Below are positions 1 through 9,320 of a stretch of DNA of 17,793 nt, piece by piece. The stretch lies in the NCBI GenBank assembly GCA_022579005.1, contig MU401888.1, positions 1 to 17,793 on the forward strand. Reading direction: 5' to 3'. Source of the DNA: Poronia punctata (lineage: Eukaryota > Ascomycota > Sordariomycetes > Xylariales > Xylariaceae). The translations under genes and the position numbers were made by a program. Under the pieces are notes generated by a model that searched no databases, was not told the DNA's origin, and was given only the letters and a program-made list of their open reading frames with translations. The first letter of the stretch is position 1. Every line of letters begins with the position of its first letter.

Positions 1-180
1 AAAAGTTTATTTTTTTAATAATATTTTATTAAATAAAATAACTTTTTTAAGCATATATAATTAAAAAAAAAAGCTATTAAAAAAAAAGTTATAAACGTTA
101 AAAATAAAACTTAGTTATAGCAAAAAAGTATTTATAAAAATATTTAGCTTTAATTTATAAAACACTTTTAAAAAATATAA
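1..180. other. AT-saturated left edge, no readable feature
   Basis: This stretch is almost entirely A and T with A-runs on the + strand. It precedes the first outer-pol codons that I can read at 181. By position it should be upstream pol sequence of the outer Gypsy element, but I cannot see a motif that proves this. Confidence 0.4.
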
Positions 181-507
181 CTTATTTAAAAAAAAGTTAT
201 AAAGCTACTTTAAAGCTTAAAAAAAACTAACTTTACTAATATAAAAAAAATAGTTTTGCTAAAAAATTTTTTTTATAAAAAAATAGCTTTAATATAGGAT
301 TTTTTTAAAATAAAACGCGCTAATAATAGTATTACTTTACTATATAAAATTAAAACAGTGCTTTATAAAGCATAGTAAGCTAAAAGCATTTTAATTTTTA
401 TGCTATTAAAAAATAAAGTTATTAAAGTCTTATAAATATGCTTTAAAAATAAGGTCTTAAAAAAAACAAGCTTACTATATTATAATACGTAGTTTATAAT
501 TAAAAAG
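181..507 (+). pseudogene. Outer Ty3/Gypsy pol, left fragment (pre-RT and N-terminal RT)
   Basis: This is a decayed coding stretch in one + strand frame (codon starts at positions congruent to 1 mod 3), with TAA/TAG where Gln, Trp or Arg codons would be expected. The upstream part (241-345) reads like the conserved pre-RT segment of a fungal Gypsy pol family: KIALI-stop-DF at about 280-303 matches an A-x-WDF motif. Next come IKTVLYKA (349-372), resembling IKTVPH-A, and VLKKTSLLYYNT-stop-FIIKK (up to 507), resembling the stretch before RT that ends in Y-NPWF-VKK. The fragment stops exactly at the insertion point of the inner element, and the frame resumes at 9326 with LKKSLRFIN. The start of the ORF lies outside the window. 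The family match is from memory and by eye, but the in-frame join across 8.8 kb is strong support. It is non-functional. Confidence 0.8.
503..507. repeat. Target-site duplication AAAAG, left copy
   Basis: The five bases AAAAG directly precede LTR1 and are repeated exactly at 9321-9325, directly after LTR2. Five-bp duplications are usual for Ty3/Gypsy integrase. Removing one copy together with the inner element restores the outer RT reading frame. Confidence 0.88.
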
Positions 508-660
508 TAATAGTATTAGGTCTGCATAATAAAATATAAATAAATTAACTAACTATTAAAATAAGGCCGGATGGCCTTAAAGGGGTCTATATACTATAGA
601 GACCTACTTAGGGCGATTATAGATCTATAGATTTGTTATTTATAGGACTAGGTCTTAATA
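508..660 (-). repeat. LTR1 (3' LTR of the inner element)
   Basis: This 153-bp repeat matches 9168-9320 at 136 of 153 positions with no gap. On the element's strand it begins TATTAAGACC and ends CTATTA. Reversing RIP changes gives the canonical TG...CA ends of an LTR. G+C is 44 of 153, far above the interior. It holds a TATA-like box (CTATAAATAA on the minus strand, 636-645), the near-palindrome 584-604 and the GC-rich dyad GGCC-GGAT-GGCC at 566-577. Confidence 0.93.
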
Positions 661-665
661 GTTTG

Positions 666-675
666 CCCCCCCTTT
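666..675 (-). other. Polypurine tract of the inner element
   Basis: On the minus strand this reads AAAGGGGGGG, five bases before the 3' LTR. A polypurine tract in this place primes plus-strand DNA synthesis in LTR retroelements. The seven-G run (CCCCCCC at 666-672 on the + strand) is the longest G/C homopolymer I noticed in the window. It contains no TpG or CpA inside, which explains why it survived RIP. Confidence 0.75.
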
Positions 676-2459
676 AAAGAAAAATTAAAAAACGTCCTGT
701 TTTTCTAATACTATTAAGGTCTTAAACTTATTACATTATACTTTGTAACTCTGTTTTTCGTTACTATTTAAAAATATAGTAATAATTTTCTTTTAGCTAG
801 CTTATTATCTAGTTTATTATTTATTGCTAAAGTAGTTTGTTTTAGTCCTTTTTTTTTATCTGTTAAAGTATTTTTTTTAAGCTTAGCTACTTTAACTACT
901 ATTTTTTTATATTTTACTTTTAAATTAGCAAGTGCTATTTTTAGCAATTAGCATTTTCTTGTTAGTTTATTAATAGCTTTTTTTTAAAAAAAAATATTAT
1001 TTATAGCTTTATTGTTAACTTTTTATAAGATTTTAAATTACTTTTAAAGTGTTTAAATATTTTTTTTTTTTAAAGTTGCTTTTAAAGTAGTATTAATTAT
1101 ATTAGCTATATATGCTTATATTAGCCTATTAATAAGTACTTTTTTTTAGTTTATATTTAATTTTTATATTAATTATTTTTTTAATATATTTATTAAAGCA
1201 ATAAAGTTATACATTATTTATTATTTATTTATTTGCTTATATAATTATATTCTGTTTAAATAATAGTTTAATTTACTTTAACTATTTTAGTGCTTTTAGT
1301 AATTAATATGCTATAATAATATTGTTAAACTTTTATTTTTTAGCTTCTAAGGAAATATTATTTGCTGTATGCTTTTTAGCGCCTATTTTAAGTTATATGT
1401 TATTTATAGTAGTTAAAGCAAAGGTAATATATTTAAGTAGTATAGGCAGCGTAGGCAGTTTAAGCAGCGTAAGTTGTGTATATTTAAATAATAATATTAT
1501 TATTATAAGCAATGCCTTTTTATACTTATAATTATATATGTTTGCCTACTATTGCTAGCATTTTAAAATTATTTATTTATTTAAGTTATATAAAAGCTAA
1601 TTTAAACTAAATAATTTAATATTTATATTAATTATATTTAGCATAGTGCTAAGCTTAGCAATTACGTTTTTAGCTATTTTTATTACCTTTAGTTGCTTTA
1701 AAATTAGTTTAAATATAATAATTTATACATTGTCTTTTTATTTTTTTACATTGTCTATTTTTATAGCTTCTTTTAAAACGTTTTTAACGTTGCTTTATAA
1801 AGTATTATTTAATTGTTTACTATTTAAGCAACAAGTTATTAAGTATATTAAAACCTTTTAGTATAAAAAATAAGGTTTTAAAGCAATATCTTATATAACT
1901 TATATTTAATAGCTTAATTTATTTTAAGCGCTATTATATCTTATTTTATTAATACCAAATTTATTTAATATAATAATAGTTTTTTTATTTTGTTTATTTA
2001 CAAGCTTTACACTTTAAAACATATTAGTATATACTAAGTTAGTTTATTTATATACTTAGTTATATTAAGCTTAGCTAAGTAATATTACTTTTATTAGCTT
2101 TACCTATAAAAATCTAAAGTTTAAAAAAGCTTATATACTGCATACTATTAAATAGCAAATTAATTATAATAATAAGTACATAAAATAATAATAAAAAGCA
2201 AAATAAATATATTATTTTATTAAAATATAATAATTTAATAATATAAGTATATATGTTAAAAATGTTATATAATAGTTAAATAATTAATAAAAAGTAGTTA
2301 GTAATATTGTTATAATATTTATACTTATATATTTGTTAGCAGCACTACGTTAACTACTTTTTACTTATTTATTAGCATATAATTTAAAAAGTTAAAGTTT
2401 TTATTTAAAAAGTTTTATACTATCTTTTTTAGTTTTTATAGCAATAATAAGTTTTTTTT
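676..2459 (-). other. 3' region of the inner element, no identifiable coding content
   Basis: About 1.8 kb separates the end of the chromodomain from the polypurine tract. The + strand is T-rich and full of stops on both strands. Short stop-free runs on the + strand at 1322-1531 and 1646-1861 start at TTG rather than ATG and give low-complexity hydrophobic peptides, so I do not call them genes. The region could be a long 3' untranslated segment or a lost extra ORF. The only internal structure I can point to is the 9-bp repeat at 1445-1480. The first 120 bases (to about 780) look less degraded than the rest. Confidence 0.5.
1445..1480. repeat. Short 9-bp tandem repeat
   Basis: Four imperfect 9-bp units follow each other: GGCAGCGTA, GGCAGTTTA, AGCAGCGTA and AGTTGTGTA. 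On the minus strand these would encode a three-residue repeat of the Tyr-Ala-Ala type in one frame. It is a G/C-richer island in very AT-rich DNA. Confidence 0.6.
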
Positions 2460-2627
2460 ATTATATTGCTAAACTATTTTTAACGCATTTTATATAAAAG
2501 TATTTTTAAAATATTATATATTATAAACTACAAAATAGCCTTTTTATTTTATAAAGTATTTTAAGTATACCTAAGTTAATATTTTTTTAGTTTGCTTATT
2601 TATAACCTTTTTAATTTTATATAACTT
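2460..2627 (-). pseudogene. Chromodomain at the C-terminus of inner pol
   Basis: In the same minus-strand frame as the integrase segments, the peptide starts KLYKIKKVINKQ (from 2627) and continues to YLKYFIK-stop-KGY (around 2570-2535), with further aromatic and Asn positions down to a terminal QYN-like end at 2460. This follows the chromodomain pattern E-Y-E-V-E-x-I-L-D-x-R ... Y-L-(I/V)-K-W-K-G-Y. The stop in the middle is TAA at 2544-2546, where TGG (Trp) is expected; TGG to TAA needs a TpG change and one more transition. Chromodomains bind methylated histone H3 Lys9 and steer integration into heterochromatin. The domain is dead here. Confidence 0.72.
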
Positions 2628-2694
2628 TTACTATTTATTATCGCTATTAATAAAAACTTGCTTTAATTTTAGTTTACAACAATTATATAAATTT

Positions 2695-2906
2695 AAGCCT
2701 AAAAAAGCTAAGTATAGTTATATTATAAATACTACTTTATAAACTTTCTAATATCTAAGAAAATTTAATTTATATGCTAAATTTCCTACTTTTTAAAAGA
2801 CTATAAAAGGGCCAACTTTTTATTATAACTACTTATATAAAGGTTTACCTAGGAAATAGTATCTTTTATATAACTTTAAGTATACTTTATTACTTACGTT
2901 ATATTC
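2695..2906 (-). pseudogene. Integrase C-terminal GPY/F module of inner pol
   Basis: The minus strand reads KEYNVSNKVYLKLYKRYYF then LGKPLYK, followed by KVGPFIVF-stop-KVGNLAYKLNF and KVYKVVFII. This matches the well-conserved fungal Gypsy segment with F-x-V-G-D-K-V-Y-L, GPF-V, V-G-x-L-A-Y-x-L and the terminal H-P-V-x-S-I-A-x-L. Asn for Asp and Lys for Glu or Arg are the changes expected from RIP. GGC-CCT-TTT of the GPF core is intact at 2813-2805. The module helps the integrase bind DNA. It sits in frame with the integrase core (about 3320) and with the chromodomain that follows. This is one of the most readable segments of the inner element. Confidence 0.85.
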
Positions 2907-3199
2907 CTTTTATTATTTTTTTTTATTATATTTAATTTTTATTTTAACAACAGCATAGTTAATAATAATTTAAGCTTTTTTTTAATAAATTTGTTAATAT
3001 AGTTTAAAATTAATCGCGTTATATAGTATATATATAACTAATAAGAGGTTTTTAAGCTTAAATTTTAAAATTACCTTATTTAGCGCTTTTTTTAAAGTTA
3101 CCTGCTTTAAGTTATTAAAAGCATATTATAAAAGTATTACTATTAACGTTTATAAAATATTTAAGCAAGTATAATAGTACCTTATAGCTATTTTAACAT

Positions 3200-3330
3200 T
3201 TTAGTTTTTTTTTTTAAATTATTTATTTATTTATAAGTAGTATATAGTTAACATAGCAAGTCTTATAGCTATCTTAGTAAATAACGTTTACTATAATTTA
3301 AAAATAAATTTAAAATCTTTATTAAATATA
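3200..3330 (-). pseudogene. Integrase catalytic core of inner pol (fragment read)
   Basis: On the minus strand the peptide FNKDFKFIFKL, two stops, TLFTKIAIRLAMLTIYYLQINK is readable from about 3326 down. It corresponds to the canonical Gypsy integrase stretch around the second catalytic Asp (S-DRD-xRF-T-S-x-F-W), then L-x-M-S-T-A-Y-H-P-Q-T-D-G-Q. The catalytic DRD has become NKD at 3323-3315, and HPQ has become Y-L-Q. Each change is explained by CpA or TpG loss. The RNase H and the zinc-binding N-terminus of integrase should lie between 3330 and 4660; I could not read them with confidence. Confidence 0.85.
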
Positions 3331-4659
3331 ATATATAAAAGCATTCTTTATTTATATAGTAAAAATATTTTTAGCATTATAAAACTTTATTTAGCTGCTA
3401 TATATTTAATGTTTTTTAAAATAAAAATAGTTTTTTTATTAAATTTACATATAATTATTATTATGCAATTATAAGTATTATATCTTAATATTTGCTAAAA
3501 TATGCTTTATAATAAAACTATTAGCATACTAATAATAAAGTTTATAGTTATAATATAATATAGTATATTTAAAAATAAAATTAAACATAATAATTTTAAT
3601 AGTTTACTATAGTTTATTTTATTATTTAAACACTAAAAGAAATACTAAATATAGTCCCTAATCTTATAACTTATATTTTTTATAGTATATTTTTTAAAGT
3701 TTTTTATTATTTATTTAAGTTTAAAATAATACTTTTTATTATATACCTTATATAAAATTTCTTATAAACAGTTAGCTAGTATTACTAGTTTTTTTAGTTT
3801 TTATTATAATACATAATATAAAAGTCTATTTTTGCATTAAAATTGCATTTTTAGCACTATATTGTTTATATTTATTTTTACAATAATTTTAACTATTACT
3901 TTATTTTCTTAGTATTTTCTAATTAATTTTTTTTTAAAGTTTTAAAATATTTATATATTATATATTAAATAAGCAAATTTGTTACTAATGTTGTTTAATA
4001 TATTATTTTTTTTAAGCTATGCTTCTTTATAGTTTTTTTAGTTTAGCAATATAAATAATTATAATAATGCGTTTAATACTAGGTTTACTTTGCTTAAAAT
4101 ATGCTTTACGTTAAAATAATATTAATTTAAGTATACTAATACCTAAACTAAGCAAAGGTTTATTTTAACAATATTTATTATAATTATGTTTTTTTAGTTA
4201 ACTATGCCTTTTATTGCTTTATAGTTTATAAGAACTACTATAAGCATTTTATATAACTAAAGTTATAGTTTAATTTATTTACAAAGCTATACTAAACACG
4301 CTACCTTTAGCTTTATTATATAATATTTTCTTTTTGCCCTTATTAATATTTTATTAAAGTATATTATAAAGCTATAAAAATAAAACCTCTGTTTTATATT
4401 AAGTTGTTAATATAAAATATTATTACTTTATAACCTTGTTTTATAAAAGTATTAATTTTTAAAAAAACTTATTTATTAAAATCCTAATGTTTTAAATAAT
4501 TTAACTTAGTAAAGTTATGCTATATAATATTAAAACTTTATTTTTTTGCTAGTATTAGTTAAAATAACTTTTTTAATATTTATTTTTTGCAGCTTAAAAG
4601 GTTTTTTATTAGCAACTTTTATGTTTGCTTTCTTTTTACAAGCATAGCTATCTTTTTTT

Positions 4660-5068
4660 TTTAAAGTAGTTTAATTTTTTGCTAGAACTATAGTATATAC
4701 TTATATAACTATATTATTATCTTAATATATATTTTTAAATTACTAAGTATTGTTAATATTTTAATTTTAGTAATAGCTTTTATATAAGCTTTTATAATAG
4801 CTACTTTTAATTTGTTTACTTTTAGTCTTAGTAGTTTTACTATAAAGTATATATAAAATAATTTTATTAGCAAAATAACTAGTCTTATTTTTTAAAATAA
4901 AGCAAGTACTTTATATAAATATTTGCAATAGTTTTTTTAAGTATTACTAAATATAATAATATTATTTATATATACTTTATAATAGTTTTTATATAGTTGT
5001 AGTTGTTAATTTATAAATTGTTATACGTAAGCTAAGCTATTTTTAAATTTTATAAGCGCTACGCTTAA
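4660..5068 (-). pseudogene. Reverse transcriptase of inner pol (palm and thumb read)
   Basis: The minus strand carries VALIKFKNSLAYV from 5062, matching the Gypsy RT motif L-P-F-G-L-x-N-A-P-A-T-F. It continues to YKVYINNIIIFSNT around 4985-4940, matching the catalytic YxDD box (V-Y-I-D-D-I-I-I-F-S). Both catalytic Asp codons are now Asn (AAT AAT at 4966-4961). Downstream KYLYKVLALF and NLKIYIKII match H-L-x-x-V-F-x-x-L and the L-E-x-Y-I-G-x-T-G-W region of the RT connection. The frame phase (codon starts congruent to 1 mod 3) differs by one base from the integrase and chromodomain (2 mod 3), so at least one indel or frameshift lies between about 4660 and 3326. Family: Ty3/Gypsy. Confidence 0.88.
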
Positions 5069-7176
5069 TACTTTAAGTTTTTTAAAAAATATAACTACTA
5101 TTTTGTTTTTATATTTAATATAAACTAAAAGCTAGTAAAAAAAAAAAGTTATATTATAAACTATAATAAATTTCTTTTTTTTAAAGTTTGCTATTACGTT
5201 GTTTTATAATAGTATTAAGTAAACATTTAAAATTATAATATTATTAAGTAATTTAAAATTAATAATAACTTTACTTTTTTATTTTTTTTTAATTATTTTT
5301 TATATAATAAATACTAAGCTGCTAAAAAAACTAGGTTTTTTTATTTAGTAAAGCTTATTTTAATTATATAACTTGTTAAATGTTTTATTTAAAATTTATT
5401 AATTTTTTAACTTTAATTTATATAAATAAGTGCGCTTTTACTAGTTTTGCTATCTTGTAACTAAGTTTATGCGCAGCTTTTCTTTTTTTAGCATTAAAAT
5501 AATGCCTTTTTTTATTTAAATATTATATTATTTTAAAATTTCTTTAAATTTTATAGTATATTGTAGCCTTTTATTAAATATATAAACTTTTTTATTAGTT
5601 AGTATAAAAAAAATATGTTTTACTTTTATTAGCTTTTTATACTAATTTTCTATATTAGTTATTAGTAAAATTTATAATAAAATATTATAGTTTTTAGCAG
5701 CTATTGTATACTAAGCCTATTTAAAATTATCTATTTTAGTTTAAAAAAAAGTTAATATTTAATTATTTAAGCTAAAATCTTTTTAGCTTATTTTATAAAA
5801 GATAAATATAGCAAATATATAGGCATTAGTTTAATAAATGCTTTTTATACTATTTATATTTAGGTTTTATATTATACTAAGCTTTAAATTTTTATATAGT
5901 TTAATTAGTTTATTAGTTACGTTTATATATATTATATACTTTAGTATTTTTACGTTAAAGATTGCTTTTACTAGTTTTAACAATAACGTTATAAATATAT
6001 ATTAGCGCATTTGTTTTAAATAGTAGTTATTAAATAAATTAATATATTATACTAAAACTATAATTGCTAAGTAAGCTAAAATAATAGTATTTATATAAAC
6101 AATTACTTTTTTTGTAATAAAAAAGTATTTATATTATATTTAAATTAGTATAGCTATATTTGCTACAAAACTAACATATAAACATTATTATAAAATATTT
6201 AAAATAATAGCATGCTTATTAAACTATAGTGTTTTAAGTAATAACTATAGTTTAATATTATAATAAAGCTATATAATAATATTTATATATACCTTTATTT
6301 CTAATCTTGTTTATAACTTAATAAAAAACGTTGCTTGTTTTTATAATTAAATTATACCTTTTATACCTATATAAATTATAAAGATTAAAGCGTTATATAT
6401 TTTATATTATATTTTTAAGTTATTTAAAAAACGTTAACTAACTATATTATTTAATACTTTTAAATTTATATATATAGTAAATATATTTTCTTGTTTAAAA
6501 AATCTAGCAAAAATTTTAGTATACGTATACTTTAGTAAAGCTATATATACTATTGTTTATTTAAGTTTAGCATTTATATATATTCTATTTTTAAAATATA
6601 GTTTATTATTAGTTATTAAAAATACTTTTATTAAGTTAAACTAATTAAGTAAAACTTTGTTATTTTATATCTTTTTTACTGTTAGCTATTAGTATTTAAA
6701 TATTATAGTTTAATAAAAATTTTTTATAACATATATTATATATTTATTACGTAATAAAAATAAAGTATAGCATTTTTTACATATTTTTTTAATTTTTAAG
6801 GTAATAAACAATAATTTAATAATTACTTAAAGCAATAAGTAAAAATTAATATGTTAATTATTTACTTTTATAGTATTATAAGCTATATTGTCTTTTTTTT
6901 AATTAAAGATTTCTTTTAAAAAAAAATAGCCCTTTTATATAAGCTATAGCTCTTATAATTTTTTATTATTTTAATTAAAGGCAACATAAGCATTGTTTAT
7001 AGTACAACGTTTATTTTTAAGTTATTTAACCTATTTATTCTATTAATAACAACAGTATTTATAGTTGCTATGTCTGCTTCTTTTAAATTTTAAAAAGCTA
7101 TCTTGCTATTAGTATTTATTATCTTTACCTCTGCTTTGCTTATTATTGCAACTTTTATCTTAATCGTTACTACAAT
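5069..7176 (-). other. Inner element, region upstream of RT motifs (protease and N-terminal RT expected)
   Basis: About 2.1 kb, T-rich on the + strand, lies between the 24-bp repeat and the readable RT. By the usual Gypsy order this should carry the aspartic protease and the fingers of RT. Stops in every frame and heavy C-to-T change prevent a residue-level assignment. I could not find the protease active-site triad. Confidence 0.4.
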
Positions 7177-7296
7177 ATTCTTTTTAATTATAAGTTTAGT
7201 ATTTCTTTTAGTTATTATTTTAATATTTTTTTTAACTATTATTTTAATATTCTTTTTAACTATTGTTTTAATATTCTTTTTTATTGTTGCCTTTGT
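7177..7296 (-). repeat. 24-bp tandem repeat inside the inner element
   Basis: Five consecutive 24-bp units start at 7177, 7201, 7225, 7249 and 7273 (the first and last diverged). The central + strand consensus ends in ATTATTTTAAT. On the coding minus strand the unit is ATT AAA ATA ATA GTT AAA AAG AAT, an octapeptide repeat (IKIIVKKN today). Because Lys and Asn after a T often derive from Glu and Asp in RIP-mutated DNA, the original may have been acidic. The 94-codon + strand run at 7103-7387 is the hydrophobic mirror of this repeat and not a gene. It sits between the expected gag and protease. Confidence 0.8.
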
Positions 7297-9154
7297 TTTT
7301 ATAGCTAGCCTAACTTTAGTTATATTTTTAATATATATTTTTTTAATTTTTTTTAGTATTACTTTTAGTATTATATATATATGTTAGTATAAGAATATAT
7401 ATATTTTTAAAAGGTTTTTAGTTAATAAACATATTTATTTAAGTAATTGTTTGTTTATATATTATAGCCTTTTTTTTAAATATATAAAATAGTTATAAAA
7501 CTTAACGTTAGCATTTAGTTTAATAATAAGTTGCTAAAAAAAAAAATAAATTATATTATAAATTTAAGTAAGCTATTAAATAAAAGTATTTAGTTTTACT
7601 ACTTTTATATATTAAGTTATTTTTATAGCTTATAATTTAATAAATTTATTTTTTTTTAGCTTTTTTATATTAAAAAAATTATTTAAGTAATATAGCACAG
7701 CTAAAGCATTTATAATTAGCATTTAAAATCTTTAATATAAGTTATAAAGTACTAAAGTAATATTTGCTAATATAAATATTTAAAGCTTTAAAAAACATTC
7801 TCTTAACTACTAAGCTTATACGTTTTTTTTTAAAAGTTAAAAAAAATCTTACTAAATAATTTTAGCTTTAGCTAAATCTTTTAAGTGTTTTTTAACGCTA
7901 TTTTTAAACAAGAAAACATTTTACTAATAAGTATTTAATTTAATAGTAATATAATTACCTTACTTAAAAAATATATTAACATTTAAATAAAAGTATTTTA
8001 CTTAGTAAATCTTTTATTTATAAAAGTTATTATTATAGTTTTTTTAATTAAACTAACTTTATTAATTAACTTAGTTTTGCTAAAGTAAACAAAGTATTTA
8101 AGCTATTATCTTTATTATTTTTATAACATTATTAATCTTATTTAAAAGTATGTTAAAAGCTATTATATTTTTTTCTTTTTTTTTGCTTAATATTTTTAGT
8201 ATTAGTTACTACTTATTTATAAGTTTTAAAAATTTAAAAGCTTTAATAAGTAGTTAACATAATAGTTTTATAAACTTTCTTGCTAGCAAAAATGTTATTA
8301 TTACGTTTATTAAGCAAAAAGCTAACATTTAATAAGCTAAATTTAGTGCTAATAGTACTAATAAGCTACTATTTAAAAATATTTAGTCTAAGTTAAATAT
8401 AAAAGGTCTTTATTTTTTAAAAGTATACTATTTATTTAACAATTGTTGTCCTTTTAATAAAGTATTTTTATAGTTTTTATATAACTACACTGCCTAATTA
8501 TATAGTTTATTTACTTTAGCGTTAAACGTTTATTTATTTACTTGCTAACTTGCTAAATAAAATAAAAAAGCTAGTATCTAGCTTGTTTATTTTGCAAATT
8601 AAGTTAACTATTTTTATTAAAGTTCTAAGTATTTGTTTACAATACTTTTAAAATAGTCTATTTTTAAATTTATTTTTACTTAGTTAATATATTCGTTTTT
8701 TTTATCTTTTAAAAACTTTATAATAGCAATATATTAGCATATTATCTATATATTATCTATAAAAAAGTATAGTAAAGTATGCCTTTTTAATAAAAAAATA
8801 CTTTTTTAATTTAAAAGTAACACCTTTTTAATAATTTAAAAGTAATAACCTTTTAATAGTTAGTTTTTTTATTTACTAGTATAGTATAACGTATAACCTA
8901 TATTATAAACGCTAAAATTTAAAAAAAACAAAAAAAATAGTTACTAAAAATAAAAATAATAAAAATATAAAAAATAAAGCTTTAAAGTATAGCTTTTTTT
9001 TATTATTATGTTTTTTAGCTAAAAAGTCTTGTTATTTTAAACAATTTTAACAATATTATTTTTTTTATTAATAAATTTAAGTTTTTTACGCTATAAAGAT
9101 CCTATCCCTTATATAATAGTATATAATTATAGTGCAGCTAATTAAATAGTGTTG
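7297..9154 (-). other. Inner element, 5' internal region (gag expected)
   Basis: About 1.85 kb, T-rich on the + strand, lies between the primer binding site and the 24-bp repeat. Position and strand bias say this should hold gag. Around 8700-8560 the minus strand gives peptide fragments rich in Lys, Asn and Leu that could be capsid, but I see no clear CCHC zinc knuckle. The strip at 9085-9154 next to the LTR is less degraded than the rest. Confidence 0.4.
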
Positions 9155-9164
9155 CTAGCTACTA
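9155..9164 (-). other. Candidate primer binding site of the inner element
   Basis: On the minus strand, three bases after the 5' LTR, the sequence is TAGTAGCTAG. If the two A bases that follow T are reverted to G (RIP), it becomes TGGTAGCTGG. TGGTAGC is complementary to the 3' end of eukaryotic initiator tRNA-Met used by many Ty elements, and as I recall it filamentous ascomycete initiator tRNA would give TGGTAGCTGC. Its position supports the minus orientation. The tRNA match is from memory. Confidence 0.55.
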
Positions 9165-9167
9165 AAT

Positions 9168-9320
9168 TAATAGTATTAGGTCTATATAATAAAATGTAAA
9201 TAAATTAACTAACTATTAAAATAAGGCCAAATAGCTTCAAAGGGGTCTATATACCATAGAGACCCACTCAGGGCGATCATGGATCTATAGATCTATTATT
9301 TATAAGACTAGGTCCTAATA
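9168..9320 (-). repeat. LTR2 (5' LTR of the inner element)
   Basis: This is the 153-bp partner of 508-660. All 17 differences between the LTRs are transitions, and 11 of them lie in CpA or TpG context. LTR2 keeps more CpA/TpG sites (for example CCACTCAGG and ATCATGG at 9264-9282) than LTR1, so it is the less mutated copy. G+C is 45 of 153. It carries the TATA-like box at 9296-9305 (minus strand) and the perfect 12-bp palindrome GATCTATAGATC at 9282-9293. As the 5' LTR it would have held the promoter. Confidence 0.93.

Larger units (their letters stand above)
508..9320 (-). mobile_element. Inner Ty3/Gypsy LTR retrotransposon with chromodomain, RIP-degraded
   Basis: This is a complete but dead LTR retrotransposon of 8813 bp, oriented on the minus strand. 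Evidence is two 153-bp direct repeats that align without gaps, a 5-bp target duplication, a G-rich polypurine tract next to LTR1, a candidate primer binding site next to LTR2, and minus-strand peptides matching Gypsy RT, integrase core, integrase GPY/F module and chromodomain in that order. The order RT then integrase fits Ty3/Gypsy and excludes Copia. The chromodomain after integrase places it among chromoviruses, which are known to target heterochromatin. The whole interior is T-rich on the + strand, so A-rich on its own coding strand. No open ORF remains: stops occur throughout. It is inserted in the RT of a second Gypsy element, so it is the younger of the two insertions. Confidence 0.92.

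Noticed and set aside
1322..1531. A stop-free + strand run of 69 codons
   Set aside because: It starts at TTG, is on the strand opposite to the inner element's coding strand, and gives a low-complexity hydrophobic peptide; the 9-bp repeat explains part of its openness.
1646..1861. A stop-free + strand run of 71 codons
   Set aside because: It has a non-ATG start and Phe/Leu/Ile-only composition from T-rich DNA, with no motif and on the antisense strand of the inner element.
7103..7387. A 94-codon hydrophobic + strand run resembling a membrane protein
   Set aside because: It is the mirror of the 24-bp tandem repeat on the coding minus strand; Leu/Ile/Phe comes from T-richness.
508..9320. A Copia element or a DNA transposon between the 153-bp repeats
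   Set aside because: The repeats are direct, not inverted, and RT lies before integrase and chromodomain, which is Ty3/Gypsy order.
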